64,000 bases of DNA from Bacillus sp. FSL K6-3431 (GTDB lineage: Bacteria; Bacillota; Bacilli; Bacillales; Bacillaceae_C). Shown one piece after another: positions 1-8,798 of the stretch; the first letter of the stretch is position 1, and each line of letters starts with the position of its first letter. The position numbers and the translations under genes were made by a program. The notes below the pieces were generated by a model. The model searched no databases and was not told where the DNA came from. It worked only from the letters and a program-made list of their open reading frames with translations. The stretch lies in assembly GCF_038002605.1 (NCBI RefSeq), contig NZ_JBBOCT010000001.1:2418001-2482000 (forward strand), read 5' to 3'.

Positions 1-1381
1 TTCCCACCATTTAAAGAATCAACATCCCTTGTTTGCTTTTGCATTCCATCTACAAAAATAGTAAACTTGGAATCTGCCTTTTCAACTCTGATTTGATGTA
101 ACTGTTTATAATCAAAATCAGCAGGAAGTGCCGATTTCTCCCATTCTTGTTTCACACCATCAACAACGAAATTTGTTTCTAGTTGATTTTCATTTGAACT
201 TAAAACAGCTATTCCATAGTTGTCCTCATCTTGATAGGAAAATACCGCTCCATAATAGGGGTTAGCACTTTCGTTCTTATTCATTAAAGTCATATTAAAT
301 TCAGCTGTATAATTTGATTCTGTCTCGTAAGTGGTGACTAGGCGATGCCATGTAGTGTCATTTATTGACTTTTGCTCTAGGCCATGATCATCAATCGACC
401 AAGTACCACCATTAACCTTTGACCATTTAGTACCAATATCATTTTGTTTAAAACGATCACTAAAGTCCGGTAAACTTGGATTTTGTTGTTCAAATGTGGT
501 CGGGCCTAGCACCGTCATTTTATCCCCATTCCATGCGATCCGATCCATATTAATATAGCGACCAGGATTAGCATGACTATGATACACAATAAACTCAGAA
601 TCTAAATCTGGGCCTCTTATAATGGCATTATGTCCTAATCCGACATTTTCGCCCTCCGTATTAAGAAGAATTGGATTTTGCAATGGCTTCTCTTTAAAGT
701 TTTTCGTTGGGGAATCACTTGTCGCATAGTTAATGCGATATGCTTTGCTCCAAACATGATTACCCACATAGGTCATATAATATTGTCCATGTCTTTTAAA
801 TACCGATGCAGCTTCAGTCCATCCGTCCATTTCCGCTCCTGTGTTTATGGCTGGACCAAATGTATAAGGATCTTCCATTTTGTAAGCACTAATGTTGTTA
901 GCCCCCGTACCATAAAAATACCACTGTCCATCGTCATCAATAAAGACGTGACCATCAATTCCCATTCCCAAGTTATCTGTTTGTTTTACAAAAGGGCCTA
1001 AAGGACTTGAACTTTTATAGACATAATGTCCATTTCCACCTGGCGATGTATACATATAAAAGGCCCCATTCCAATACGTCACTTCAGGAGCATAAGCTGC
1101 TTTCGTGCTTGGTTCCTCAGTGACAAGCCCAGCATAATCCCAATTAATTAGATCTTCCGACGTCCAAGCCTTTACTTTACGCCGCTTTTATCGTCGACAG
1201 TACTTACATAAAGGTAATAGGTTCCATTATGCTTTAAAATATGAGGATCACCTTCCCCGTAGAAATCCCCTTTATCCCATTCCCATGAATCTGATAGATC
1301 AAATGGGTTACTGTAAGCAAATGAAATACTTGGGAATATTAATAATCCGCCCATTATGAAGAGTATACGTAAGAACCACAT
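1..1381 (-). pseudogene. Secreted GH43-type glycosidase, frameshifted and cut by window edge
   Basis: The first 70 codons encode a signal peptide (hydrophobic core, cut near SFA-YS) and the GH43 start GEGDPHILKHNGTYYLY, whose Asp would be the catalytic base. At 1171-1180 the 5-bp unit TTTAC is present twice; this puts TAA at 1172-1174 just after SGVK. Removing one unit restores a continuous frame (SGVK-AWTSEDLINW) that stays open to base 1. That part holds the GH43 blade motifs AYAPEVTYWNG, DGHVFIDDDG (second Asp) and DGWTEAASVF (likely acid Glu), then a region resembling a DUF1349/LamG-like sandwich. The family acts on arabinan or arabinoxylan; the exact substrate is unknown. ATG at 1381 (spacing 11 from AAAGGAGG) is preferred over ATG at 1390, which is only 2 nt from it. 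It could also be a phase switch or a sequencing error. Confidence 0.8.
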
Positions 1382-1589
1382 TATGAACATGACCTCCTTT
1401 TATTATAATTTTGAACTTTTTCAATATGAAACTATCTTTGTAAATATTATAGAAGTAATATGAGGTTCTACTAATACTAATAATAGTCACCCCCTATCCC
1501 CCTCTTGATACCGCTTATAGATAAAGGCATTTTAGCTTAATTTTCTTTTGTAATAGAAAAGATATACTAATGCTATTCTACTGAATAGA

Positions 1590-1694
1590 TTATTTACTCA
1601 GTACCCTTCGAGGATACACAACCGTTCTCCCGATTCATTCTTCCCAGACCTTTTTTAATTTTGCGACTAGTACCGGATGCCGTTCTCATAAGTT
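1590..1694 (-). pseudogene. 3' remnant resembling an arylsulfatase C-terminus
   Basis: In one minus frame the stretch reads NL-stop-ERHPVLVAKLKKVWEE-stop-IGRTVVYPRRVLSK-stop. The pattern (E-x-HP-x-LV-x-KL-x-x-x-WEEW followed by a short xRTxVxP tail) is what is usually seen at the end of sulfatase-family enzymes. The second stop sits where that family normally has Trp (TGG to TGA). No upstream part is recognisable, so only the last 35 codons seem to remain. This is recognition by eye on a short decayed piece, so confidence is limited. Confidence 0.4.
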
Positions 1695-1815
1695 ATGCAT
1701 TTTGGTTTATCTCATAAGGAAAGGAGATGATAGGCATTTTTTTACTCTATAAGGTCTTGCCAAATCTAAGCACGCAAAAGTTCAATTATCAGGAACGTAT
1801 CATCATACCTTTTAT

Positions 1816-3324
1816 TTATTTTTGACTATCTATTTTTTGAAGTAACTGCCCCCATGTCGATACAGACGGTGTTTGATCGCCGTAATAAATTGGATTTGTG
1901 AAGGCTAACAATTGACCATCCGCCGACCTCACATCAACTCGCAGCCAACGATACCCTTTACTTTTCCAATTAAATGTATAACTGGAGGTGGCTCCTTGTT
2001 CTTCCAATACGACTTCACCATTTTCAATCCAACAAATGGAAATATTTTCATCACAATTTTCAAGGGTCACTGCACACTTCCCACTATAATCATTTAGTTC
2101 TAGTGCAGTCGTTAATTCCTCACCCATGTTAAATGTTTGATTGCCTATAGAAGCATTCAAATGGATAAATGGCCCTCTCGACACAAATACCTTTCCTTGT
2201 TTAACAGCCTTTAAAATAGCGGAGGCAGACAAGTTTTGTGCACGGACATGCGTTGCAGGGTCACCGATCAAAGACGGCTGACCATCGTCATTATAGCTTT
2301 CATGCGGGAGAAGATGAGAATCGGAACCACCGATTCCGGTTATATGATACCCTTCATTCCAAGTGTTCGACCAAAAGTTCAAAGCATGTTCAGTTGCGAT
2401 TAGATTGTCTTTAAACGTCGGATCATTCCAAATTTCGATACTGTCGATCATAGAGAGGGGGATATCAGTGTACTGCCAAGCCCACGGCGGTAAAAACGGG
2501 TGGTTAACGGAGCATAGCGCATCGGTGTTCTTCATTTCTTGGAAGAGCTGCTTAGTCCCTGCCTCGGTTTGCAAACCGCCATCAGGCAATGATGTCCTTA
2601 TATCTGGCCACTGCCGCACCCCCAGTAAATTCCAGTGCCCCTTCGTGGATGTCACTTCTACACCAGGAATGATCAATAATCTTTCGTCTGTCCACGACGT
2701 ATGAACAATATTGTGTTCAGTCGCTACGAAGAAGTCTAAATTTTGCTTCTGTGCACTTTCGATATTACCGCTGCGTGTCATTTTCCCATCGGAAAAAATC
2801 GTGTGTGTATGAAAGTCCCCACGGTACCACTTTTCCCCTGGCTCTTTCATTTCGTCCCAGTCATATCCGTTGATAAAAAATCCCTCACCTTGTTGCGGTA
2901 AAACCCAGTGGGTATTTCCTAATGGATGAAAATTCCCCTGATCGATCACATCACCCTTACCTGATTCAACGACTATTTCGTATGAAACATTGGACTCTAT
3001 TTGGTGACGATCATCGTTGGATCCGTGAGCTGTAAAAGCTTGTATCACCCACTCACCTCCGGTCAATTCACCTGGAATTGTAAGGGCACTTGATTTTTCA
3101 GGTTCCTTATGCAGCAATATTTTATTTAACGAATTACCCCGTAAATATTGTACCCGTAATGTTCCATGGGTATCGAACACAAGGAACTGCAACCAAACAT
3201 TGTGGATGGTATCAAACGTGAAGATTATCCAATCGCTTTCATCAGGCAATATGAAACGATAGGAAAAGAAGGGCAGTTTACTCCCCTTGTCTATCTTTTG
3301 TTTAAAGTTGATCCGATTAGTCAT
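1816..3324 (-). CDS. PHP-domain metallophosphoesterase (CehA/McbA-like)
   Basis: This 502-residue protein has an N-terminal beta-rich domain (about 1-160) followed by a PHP domain. The metal-binding motifs are visible: GDFHTHTIFSDG (169-180), TEHN (202-205), GVEVTS (221-226), a later SVNHPF and the C-terminal GGSDSH. PHP proteins of the CehA/McbA group are metal-dependent hydrolases of phosphoesters or related bonds; the substrate here is unknown. No signal peptide is seen, so it is probably cytoplasmic. The ATG follows GAGGTG at about 10 nt. A cre-like site lies about 110 bp upstream (3431-3444). A role in sugar-phosphate or carbohydrate metabolism is inferred only from the neighbours. Confidence 0.8.
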   Translation of the reverse strand: MTNRINFKQKIDKGSKLPFFSYRFILPDESDWIIFTFDTIHNVWLQFLVFDTHGTLRVQYLRGNSLNKILLHKEPEKSSALTIPGELTGGEWVIQAFTAHGSNDDRHQIESNVSYEIVVESGKGDVIDQGNFHPLGNTHWVLPQQGEGFFINGYDWDEMKEPGEKWYRGDFHTHTIFSDGKMTRSGNIESAQKQNLDFFVATEHNIVHTSWTDERLLIIPGVEVTSTKGHWNLLGVRQWPDIRTSLPDGGLQTEAGTKQLFQEMKNTDALCSVNHPFLPPWAWQYTDIPLSMIDSIEIWNDPTFKDNLIATEHALNFWSNTWNEGYHITGIGGSDSHLLPHESYNDDGQPSLIGDPATHVRAQNLSASAILKAVKQGKVFVSRGPFIHLNASIGNQTFNMGEELTTALELNDYSGKCAVTLENCDENISICWIENGEVVLEEQGATSSYTFNWKSKGYRWLRVDVRSADGQLLAFTNPIYYGDQTPSVSTWGQLLQKIDSQK

Positions 3325-3430
3325 TTACCTGTTCACCTCACTAATGATTTTTTTAAATGGGTTTGTCCTACAACATTTTTCCCCTCCTATCAATCTCGTT
3401 TGATCATACTAGTAAACTATTCTCTCTTAT

Positions 3431-3444
3431 GTAAGCGCATTCAT
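3431..3444 (+). promoter_or_regulatory. Candidate cre (CcpA) site
   Basis: TGTAAGCGCATTCA agrees with the CcpA consensus TGWAANCGNTNWCA except for one position. It lies between the PHP-domain gene (start 3324) and the sugar-binding-protein remnant, where catabolite repression would make sense. Single-site matches of this quality also arise by chance. Confidence 0.4.
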
Positions 3445-3468
3445 TATGCCCCAGCCTCTTTTATTAGA

Positions 3469-3645
3469 TCACTTCAAGTTTCCTTTTTTGTACAGTTCCT
3501 CCATTTTAAGTTTAGCTTGTTTTACCCAATCTTCGACAGACATTTCTCCATTCCAAACCTTTGCTGCTTCCTGATTAAAATAATCGGGCCACTAAACATC
3601 TGGAGATCTCCAACGGTTGCTAGCCGACCAAGGTGCTAAATCTCA
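3469..3645 (-). pseudogene. 3' remnant of a sugar ABC transporter binding protein
   Basis: The minus strand reads DLAPWSASNRWRSPDV-stop-WPDYFNQEAAKVW, then NGEMSVEDWVKQAKLKMEE, then LYKKGNLK-stop. The pattern (tryptophan-rich stretch, NQEAAKVWNGEMS, VEDWVKQAKLKMEELY and a short basic end) is the C-terminus of CUT1-type extracellular solute-binding proteins. An in-frame TAG at 3592-3594 and a TGA just upstream of DLAPW show decay. The rest of the gene and its permeases are gone; the PHP gene now follows directly downstream. It points to a lost importer at this spot. Confidence 0.65.
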
Positions 3646-3696
3646 GCCAAATGAAACTTACATTTACTATGTTATTGGGTTGATAGAACAATGTAC

Positions 3697-3733
3697 ATAC
3701 TATAATTAGTATAAAATAGATTAATTATAGTAT
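3697..3733. repeat. AT-rich inverted repeat
   Basis: ATACTATAATTA at 3697-3708 and its exact complement at 3722-3733 form a 12-bp inverted repeat with a 13-nt spacer. It lies just beyond the terminator of the GH4 gene. It may be an operator left from the lost upstream importer or simply an AT-rich stem. Confidence 0.4.
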
Positions 3734-3741
3734 TTAGGATA

Positions 3742-3780
3742 TAAAAAAATACCCAATAAGTTTTTAATTTATTAGGTATT
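3742..3780 (-). terminator. Rho-independent terminator of the GH4 gene
   Basis: On the minus strand AATACCTAATAA pairs with TTATTGGGTATT across a short A-rich loop and is followed by a run of seven T. It lies about 60 bp after the GH4 stop codon. Confidence 0.75.
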
Positions 3781-3840
3781 AAGTGCTTATTCTTAATGGG
3801 GTTATACCACGCAATTGGAAATTAAAAATAAACAATTTCC

Positions 3841-5346
3841 TTATTGCACTACTGAAGGCCGCTCTTTCGCCTTGTCGGCTTCCCCTGCATTTTTACTTGC
3901 GGCATCTCTATCCTCAGCCATTTCTTCTACAGTCTTCACTTTAAGACGGGCCGCACCTTTATAGTCTTTTGTAGGGATTAAATCATCTGAAGCCAATCGT
4001 TGTTTCGCTTCTGCGATCGCTTCGCTATATTGCGGTAGCCACTTTTCTTGAGCTACAAGTAGTTCATCTGTCATTTGCCATATTTCTTTAGGGTTACAGA
4101 CAGCTCCTGTAAGTGGGTCCATCATCATCGCTTGACGCAGTAAAAAGTCATCTCCAGAAACTGCTGCTTCTACTGCAAGTCTCTGCACAGAAATACTCAC
4201 ATTACACACAGCTGCCGGGCCGAGAGGTAATTCTCCCACTTGCGGCATATTGATTCCATTTCGATCTACATATCCAGGCGCTTCAATAATCGCATCATCC
4301 GGTAGATTTGAAATCACACCATTATTCACAATATTGAAGTGACCTCGATAAACACGGCCAGTTTCAAGCCCTTCGACAATATATGAACCATGTTCTTCAC
4401 TGCGATTTTCCTGTTTGTATTCCATTGCTTTTTCCTTCAACCAATTTGGAAAATCTGTTTCGAACCAGTTTCTACCTTCCGTGCAAACCCTAAGATAACC
4501 GCCTGTTTCTCCATTAATCCAAGTGCCTAAATCAATCCACTCATTGATCTCTTCCGGTCTTTTTCTATACCATGGTAGATATTCACTTAAATGCCCATTG
4601 GATTCTGTGCTATAATAGCCAAATCTTCTCAACATATCGATGCGAACCTTTTCCGTTTTGCTGAATTCAGGATGGTTTTCAAAGGCATCCAATAATTCAC
4701 CCGTCATATCTTTCCCATTATGTTTTACGCTAATATACCATGTTTGATGATTGATACCGGCACAAATAATGTCAACTTCGTTCTTTTCTAGACCAAGTGC
4801 CTTCCCAATTTGCCGATGACCGCCTTGTACGCCATGACATAGGCCAATCGTTCTGACGCCGCCATATTTATTGCAAGCCCAAGTAATCATTGCCATTGGA
4901 TTGGCATAATTGAGCAATAAACAGTCTGGGTCAGCTACCTCTCTGATATCCTTGCAAATATTTAACATCTCTTGAATACCGCGTTGCCCATACATAATGC
5001 CACCAGCACATAAAGTATCACCAACGCATTGGTCAATTCCGTATTTCAAAGGGATATCAACATCCGTTTGAAAAGCTTCTAGTCCCCCAATGCGAACAAC
5101 GGAAAAGATGTATTTTGCATCTTTAAATGCTGCTCTTCGATCAACTGTAGGATGAATTTTTACATTTAAACCGTTTTCATTAATATCCCTCTGACAAAGC
5201 TGTGTAACCATATTCAAATTCTGTTCATTAATGTCTGTAAAAGCTACTTCAATATTATGAAACTCGGGTACCGAAAGCAGATCTCGTAAAAGGCCTCTCG
5301 TAAATCCAATACTTCCCGCACCAATAAACGCGATTTTAAATGACAT
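3841..5346 (-). CDS. GH4 glycosidase, probable alpha-galactosidase (MelA-like)
   Basis: GH4 enzymes are NAD- and Mn-dependent glycosidases that work by an oxidation-elimination mechanism in the cytoplasm. The 501-residue protein has the N-terminal dinucleotide fold GAGSIGFTRGLLRDLL (9-24), the NYANPM motif (146-151), the metal-site motif CHGVQ (170-174) and GINHQTW (197-203). CHxV in this position is typical of the alpha-galactosidase and alpha-glucuronidase branch rather than the phospho-glucosidases (CNxP). Length fits the family. The ATG has AAAGGGG 8-9 nt upstream. The AraC-type gene just upstream is the probable regulator, and a sigma-A-like promoter lies between them. Alpha-galactosidase is my best guess; galacturonidase or glucosidase activity is possible. 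Confidence 0.82.
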   Translation of the reverse strand: MSFKIAFIGAGSIGFTRGLLRDLLSVPEFHNIEVAFTDINEQNLNMVTQLCQRDINENGLNVKIHPTVDRRAAFKDAKYIFSVVRIGGLEAFQTDVDIPLKYGIDQCVGDTLCAGGIMYGQRGIQEMLNICKDIREVADPDCLLLNYANPMAMITWACNKYGGVRTIGLCHGVQGGHRQIGKALGLEKNEVDIICAGINHQTWYISVKHNGKDMTGELLDAFENHPEFSKTEKVRIDMLRRFGYYSTESNGHLSEYLPWYRKRPEEINEWIDLGTWINGETGGYLRVCTEGRNWFETDFPNWLKEKAMEYKQENRSEEHGSYIVEGLETGRVYRGHFNIVNNGVISNLPDDAIIEAPGYVDRNGINMPQVGELPLGPAAVCNVSISVQRLAVEAAVSGDDFLLRQAMMMDPLTGAVCNPKEIWQMTDELLVAQEKWLPQYSEAIAEAKQRLASDDLIPTKDYKGAARLKVKTVEEMAEDRDAASKNAGEADKAKERPSVVQ

Positions 5347-5365
5347 TTGACAATCCCCTTTCAGA

Positions 5366-5394
5366 AATATATTGATTTAATACTAGATTAACAA
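5366..5394 (-). promoter_or_regulatory. Predicted sigma-A promoter of the GH4 gene
   Basis: On the minus strand TTGTTA (-35) and TATATT (-10) are separated by exactly 17 nt. The -10 box ends about 20 nt before the start codon, so the leader would be short. This would let the GH4 gene be switched separately from the AraC gene upstream. Confidence 0.45.
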
Positions 5395-5454
5395 TACTTT
5401 CCGCATAAAGATTGTATCATCGTAACTTTCTTAGCTGATTTGATGTTTAAAATC

Positions 5455-6351
5455 CTAACTTTCTCGATATTTTTGGATATCACTTTTAAATAATCCCCTA
5501 TAATCAATAGGCGTTTTTTTTGTATGCTTTTTAAACAGTTGACTGAAGTATTGACTGCTGTTAATACCAACATATTGAGCTATTTCAATGATTGGTATCT
5601 CTGTATCTTTTAATAACATTTTTGCCTTTTCTATTCTAAGTGTTGTTAAGTACTCCATTATCGTGCTGCCAATCAACTTCTTGAAAATCCTGTGAAGATA
5701 ACCTGGATGCAAATTTACTGCTTTTCCAACATCACTCACTTTAATATCACAATCATAATTATAATGAAGAAACTCAGTTGCCTGGTTTACATAAACATTT
5801 ACAAGCTGATTTTCCTTTTGGACTTCTTGATCCTCTACACCTAATCTAGCAATCTGAATCAGGAGTTGAGCTAATAGTAGCTGAACCATTACGCCTTTAT
5901 CTTTTTCTTTTTTATCACTCTCAAGCACTAAATTCTTGAGTGTGTGATAGATCTCATTTGAATCTTTCAAGACGATAAATGATCTCTTTATCTTTAGAAA
6001 TTGCGTTAATGCACTATTTTCATTTGCAATCTCTTTAATAGAAGGAAAGTGACTTTCTTTATGAATAAAAGAAAACTCAACATTTAACATTCTGCAAAGT
6101 TGTCCTGAATCAACAATTAATCGATGTGGCACATGTGAATCAAGCAATATAAAATCGCCTTTTTTAAGTAAAATAGACTCCGTTAATGTCTTGACAAGAC
6201 ATTTTCCATCTATCACATACATTATTTCCACATCTTTATGTTCATGATAGGCCATTTCATAAGCTTTCCATTGTTTAAAATAATAAGCATTCACTTTGGC
6301 ATGATAATTGTCTTCTAATAACTCATGTTGAAATAAACTGGAAATACTCAC
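5455..6351 (-). CDS. AraC-family transcription regulator, probable control of the GH4 gene
   Basis: The 298-residue protein has an N-terminal cupin-like sugar-sensing half (YHEHKDVEIMYVIDGKC, about 34-50) and two C-terminal helix-turn-helix motifs (about 200-290) with the AraC signature IAQYVGINSSQYFSQLFKK. Such proteins usually activate adjacent sugar genes on binding a ligand. It reads in the same direction as the GH4 gene with about 110 bp between them. The start is GTG at 6351, preceded by AGGGGTG. No ligand can be named; an alpha-galactoside is inferred from the neighbour. Confidence 0.85.
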   Translation of the reverse strand: MSISSLFQHELLEDNYHAKVNAYYFKQWKAYEMAYHEHKDVEIMYVIDGKCLVKTLTESILLKKGDFILLDSHVPHRLIVDSGQLCRMLNVEFSFIHKESHFPSIKEIANENSALTQFLKIKRSFIVLKDSNEIYHTLKNLVLESDKKEKDKGVMVQLLLAQLLIQIARLGVEDQEVQKENQLVNVYVNQATEFLHYNYDCDIKVSDVGKAVNLHPGYLHRIFKKLIGSTIMEYLTTLRIEKAKMLLKDTEIPIIEIAQYVGINSSQYFSQLFKKHTKKTPIDYRGLFKSDIQKYRES

Positions 6352-6375
6352 TGTGCACCCCTAGATGGCATGTTA

Positions 6376-7686
6376 TTATTTTTCCTTCATTAACGAATAG
6401 ATCTCTTTTATTTTATCATCGCCAATATCCTTTTCTCCATATCTTGTTTGCTCGTAAGCATCTCTTAGCTTCTCGATTTTGTCCTCATCCATCGCTACAT
6501 TTGGCTTTAATTCCTGCAATGTTTCCCGCGGAGTTTTAGTAGATTTATAAGTGATTGTTTTTAATTGTTGTAATAAAAAATTCCGATAAACAAAGCGTAC
6601 TTTTTGTTGATTAGAAAGCGACTCCCAACGTGGTTCACGCTTAAATATATTTTGTACAAATCCTTTTGCTTTGTCTTGCTGCTCCTTTTTCCATTCCTGC
6701 CAATCAAAAACACTTTCTTTTTCATCAATATATTGACCTGATTCCTCCCGTTCCATTACCCTGTTCCCTATTTGTTGGAGAAAAAGAATAAGCGCACGAA
6801 ATGCCCTTTTTATCCACATCCTAGTTTTCTTTACAATTAGAAGTAAGATTGCAATAGCAGCAAAAATTAAAAACACATAAAATATATAAGTCACAATGAC
6901 TTCGAGAAATTTCGCGAATGCTGATGGTTCCCCAGGTTCCAGACCAAGATCCATCGATGCTGGCGGTGGAGCCTGTTCCGTCACCTGCTCGCCCTCAGTT
7001 CCAGTGCCAAATCCAAGAATCCACCGAATAAACGCTTTTATTCCGTTCATTAAAGCATCGCGAATCATTTGACCATTTGTTACCACCGCAATTAGCGCAA
7101 TTGTAATAGTAAGAAATAGCCGATTTTGACTTTTAATTGCCCGACTAATCATTGGCTTGCTCTGTTTTGATAGTGTTGCAGACTTCAGATGATCACTATT
7201 AGAAATAAATAGGATTAGCACAATGACAATCGCCCCGCATACTGTGAAGGGTGTCATATATGGATGAAGCTTTTCCACATAGCGGAAAAGGAAGTAACTA
7301 ATGAAATAGATAATGAATCCGCCAAACCACATGAATCCAGTCGATATAAGGTTGCCCCAGGAATGGCTTGCATACATCATACCTCGATAAATAAAGACGG
7401 GATGGATTATTGCTAGTAAAATCCAAAATAACAACTGTTCATAAAAAATCAGACTAGAGAAAACACCAATTGCAAGCGAAAAACCAGCGGATATCCACCA
7501 TTTCTGATTTGGTATTAATGTTTTAAACAAAATGCCAATGACAAACAAAACGAGTAAACTTAAAAGCCAAGCCCATAATGATGAAGCTACAACTAAAATA
7601 CCTATGATCAGAATGAATGGGAAAAGCAGAAGATATTCAACCACACCTTGGAAAAACGTTATGAGTAGGTCTCTTTGCCTTGACAT
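6376..7686 (-). CDS. Membrane protein with C-terminal DUF4129-type domain
   Basis: The first 300 residues contain many membrane helices (clusters at about 12-100, 105-160, 190-215 and 258-285), with a Pro-rich loop EQAPPPAS near 240. The soluble tail (about 300-436) ends with VRFVYRNFLLQQLK, the TPRETLQEL box and DAYEQTRYGE, which is the pattern of DUF4129. In Bacilli this domain is normally found at the end of transglutaminase-like proteins in MoxR/DUF58 operons. No Cys-His-Asp transglutaminase core is visible here, so this is either a separate DUF4129 protein or a version lacking it. It is the third gene after moxR and DUF58, 11 bp downstream. The start ATG has GGGGGAT. Confidence 0.7.
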   Translation of the reverse strand: MSRQRDLLITFFQGVVEYLLLFPFILIIGILVVASSLWAWLLSLLVLFVIGILFKTLIPNQKWWISAGFSLAIGVFSSLIFYEQLLFWILLAIIHPVFIYRGMMYASHSWGNLISTGFMWFGGFIIYFISYFLFRYVEKLHPYMTPFTVCGAIVIVLILFISNSDHLKSATLSKQSKPMISRAIKSQNRLFLTITIALIAVVTNGQMIRDALMNGIKAFIRWILGFGTGTEGEQVTEQAPPPASMDLGLEPGEPSAFAKFLEVIVTYIFYVFLIFAAIAILLLIVKKTRMWIKRAFRALILFLQQIGNRVMEREESGQYIDEKESVFDWQEWKKEQQDKAKGFVQNIFKREPRWESLSNQQKVRFVYRNFLLQQLKTITYKSTKTPRETLQELKPNVAMDEDKIEKLRDAYEQTRYGEKDIGDDKIKEIYSLMKEK

Positions 7687-7697
7687 TTTATATCCCC

Positions 7698-8795
7698 CTA
7701 ATTCGCCTGTTGATGTATAACATCAAGTTCCATCATAAGAACCTCGACTGAATTTCCCTTTGCCTCTAAACGCTTAATCATTTCTTGCATCTTCTCCGTT
7801 ACAATTACCGTCATTAAAAGAATATCGGTTCCTTCCAAATTTCTATCAATATCTTCTTTTAAAAAATAGTCAAAAAACGTACTCGTCCCCATTTTCACTT
7901 TTGCCATCGTTTCAAATAGATATGTAAGCTGTTGCTTCCCATTTTCCGGTTCTATCCGGATCGACTCTTTATTCATTTCATCAAAATACGCATTGCAACC
8001 AAAACCAGTACTGATCCCATTTGCAATTGCATATTGTGCGACTGTTGCGGCGTAAGAGAGTGCTTGTTCCAACACCTGTACATCGGTAATTGGCCTCCAT
8101 ACATCTTCATTCTGGTTAAAATTAATATAAATCATCAAGTGATGATCAGCGGAAAAGTCCTTTTGGTTTACTTGCATACGATTTGTTCGAGCAGTTGCCT
8201 TCCAATTGATAGAATTCAATGGATCACCAAATGCATAATTACGAACACCAGATGTCAAAAATGGATCTTCAATAATCCAACGTCGAACAATGACATCGCC
8301 TAACCAACTATGTGCAGGCAAGGGAATCTCATCGATTGCCAACAACTGTGGGTAGACAGTAATTTCAGCAGTAGATGGAACACTTTTAAATATTTCTCCA
8401 ATCCCAAATACATCACCTGTTGATAGCGAGACTGTTTGAAAACGATAAAAGCCTCTTTTTGTACATGTTAAATATTGTCTTCTCCTTACTTTCTGATAAG
8501 GCATTAGGCTAAAAAGTGTTCGATGAAATTCACCGCTATTAATATCATTATCAGATTCAGATCGTTTTTGAAATTGTAAATGCTCGCTTATTTTTGATTC
8601 AAGGCGAAGCCATGGAATTGGAAGAAGCTTTTTATTAGAAATTTCATCAATCATTTCAATTTTTTCTCCTTCAAAAACGGCCTTCTCATTAAAAGATCGA
8701 GTATATTGTATACGTGATAAGCCCCATTTACCATATATGTAGGTTTGTACGCCAATAAACACAATGGTGACAACAATAAACCACGCGATATTCAT
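7698..8795 (-). CDS. DUF58 domain protein
   Basis: A single N-terminal membrane helix (about 3-18) is followed by a soluble domain. The hallmark DUF58 stretch ENVIRRW-like/FGDPLNSINWKATART lies near residues 175-205, and a von Willebrand-A-like fold follows with HHLMIYINFNQNEDVW. DUF58 proteins are partners of MoxR ATPases and are thought to help mature or assemble other proteins at the membrane. The gene starts 3 bp after the moxR stop (GAGGTGATCG-ATG), so the two are almost certainly co-translated. Confidence 0.87.
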   Translation of the reverse strand: MNIAWFIVVTIVFIGVQTYIYGKWGLSRIQYTRSFNEKAVFEGEKIEMIDEISNKKLLPIPWLRLESKISEHLQFQKRSESDNDINSGEFHRTLFSLMPYQKVRRRQYLTCTKRGFYRFQTVSLSTGDVFGIGEIFKSVPSTAEITVYPQLLAIDEIPLPAHSWLGDVIVRRWIIEDPFLTSGVRNYAFGDPLNSINWKATARTNRMQVNQKDFSADHHLMIYINFNQNEDVWRPITDVQVLEQALSYAATVAQYAIANGISTGFGCNAYFDEMNKESIRIEPENGKQQLTYLFETMAKVKMGTSTFFDYFLKEDIDRNLEGTDILLMTVIVTEKMQEMIKRLEAKGNSVEVLMMELDVIHQQAN

Positions 8796-8798
8796 CGA

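Noticed and set aside
3166-3639. 157-codon open frame on the plus strand
   Set aside because: It lies antisense to the PHP gene start and the binding-protein remnant, lacks a ribosome binding site and does not look like a protein family.
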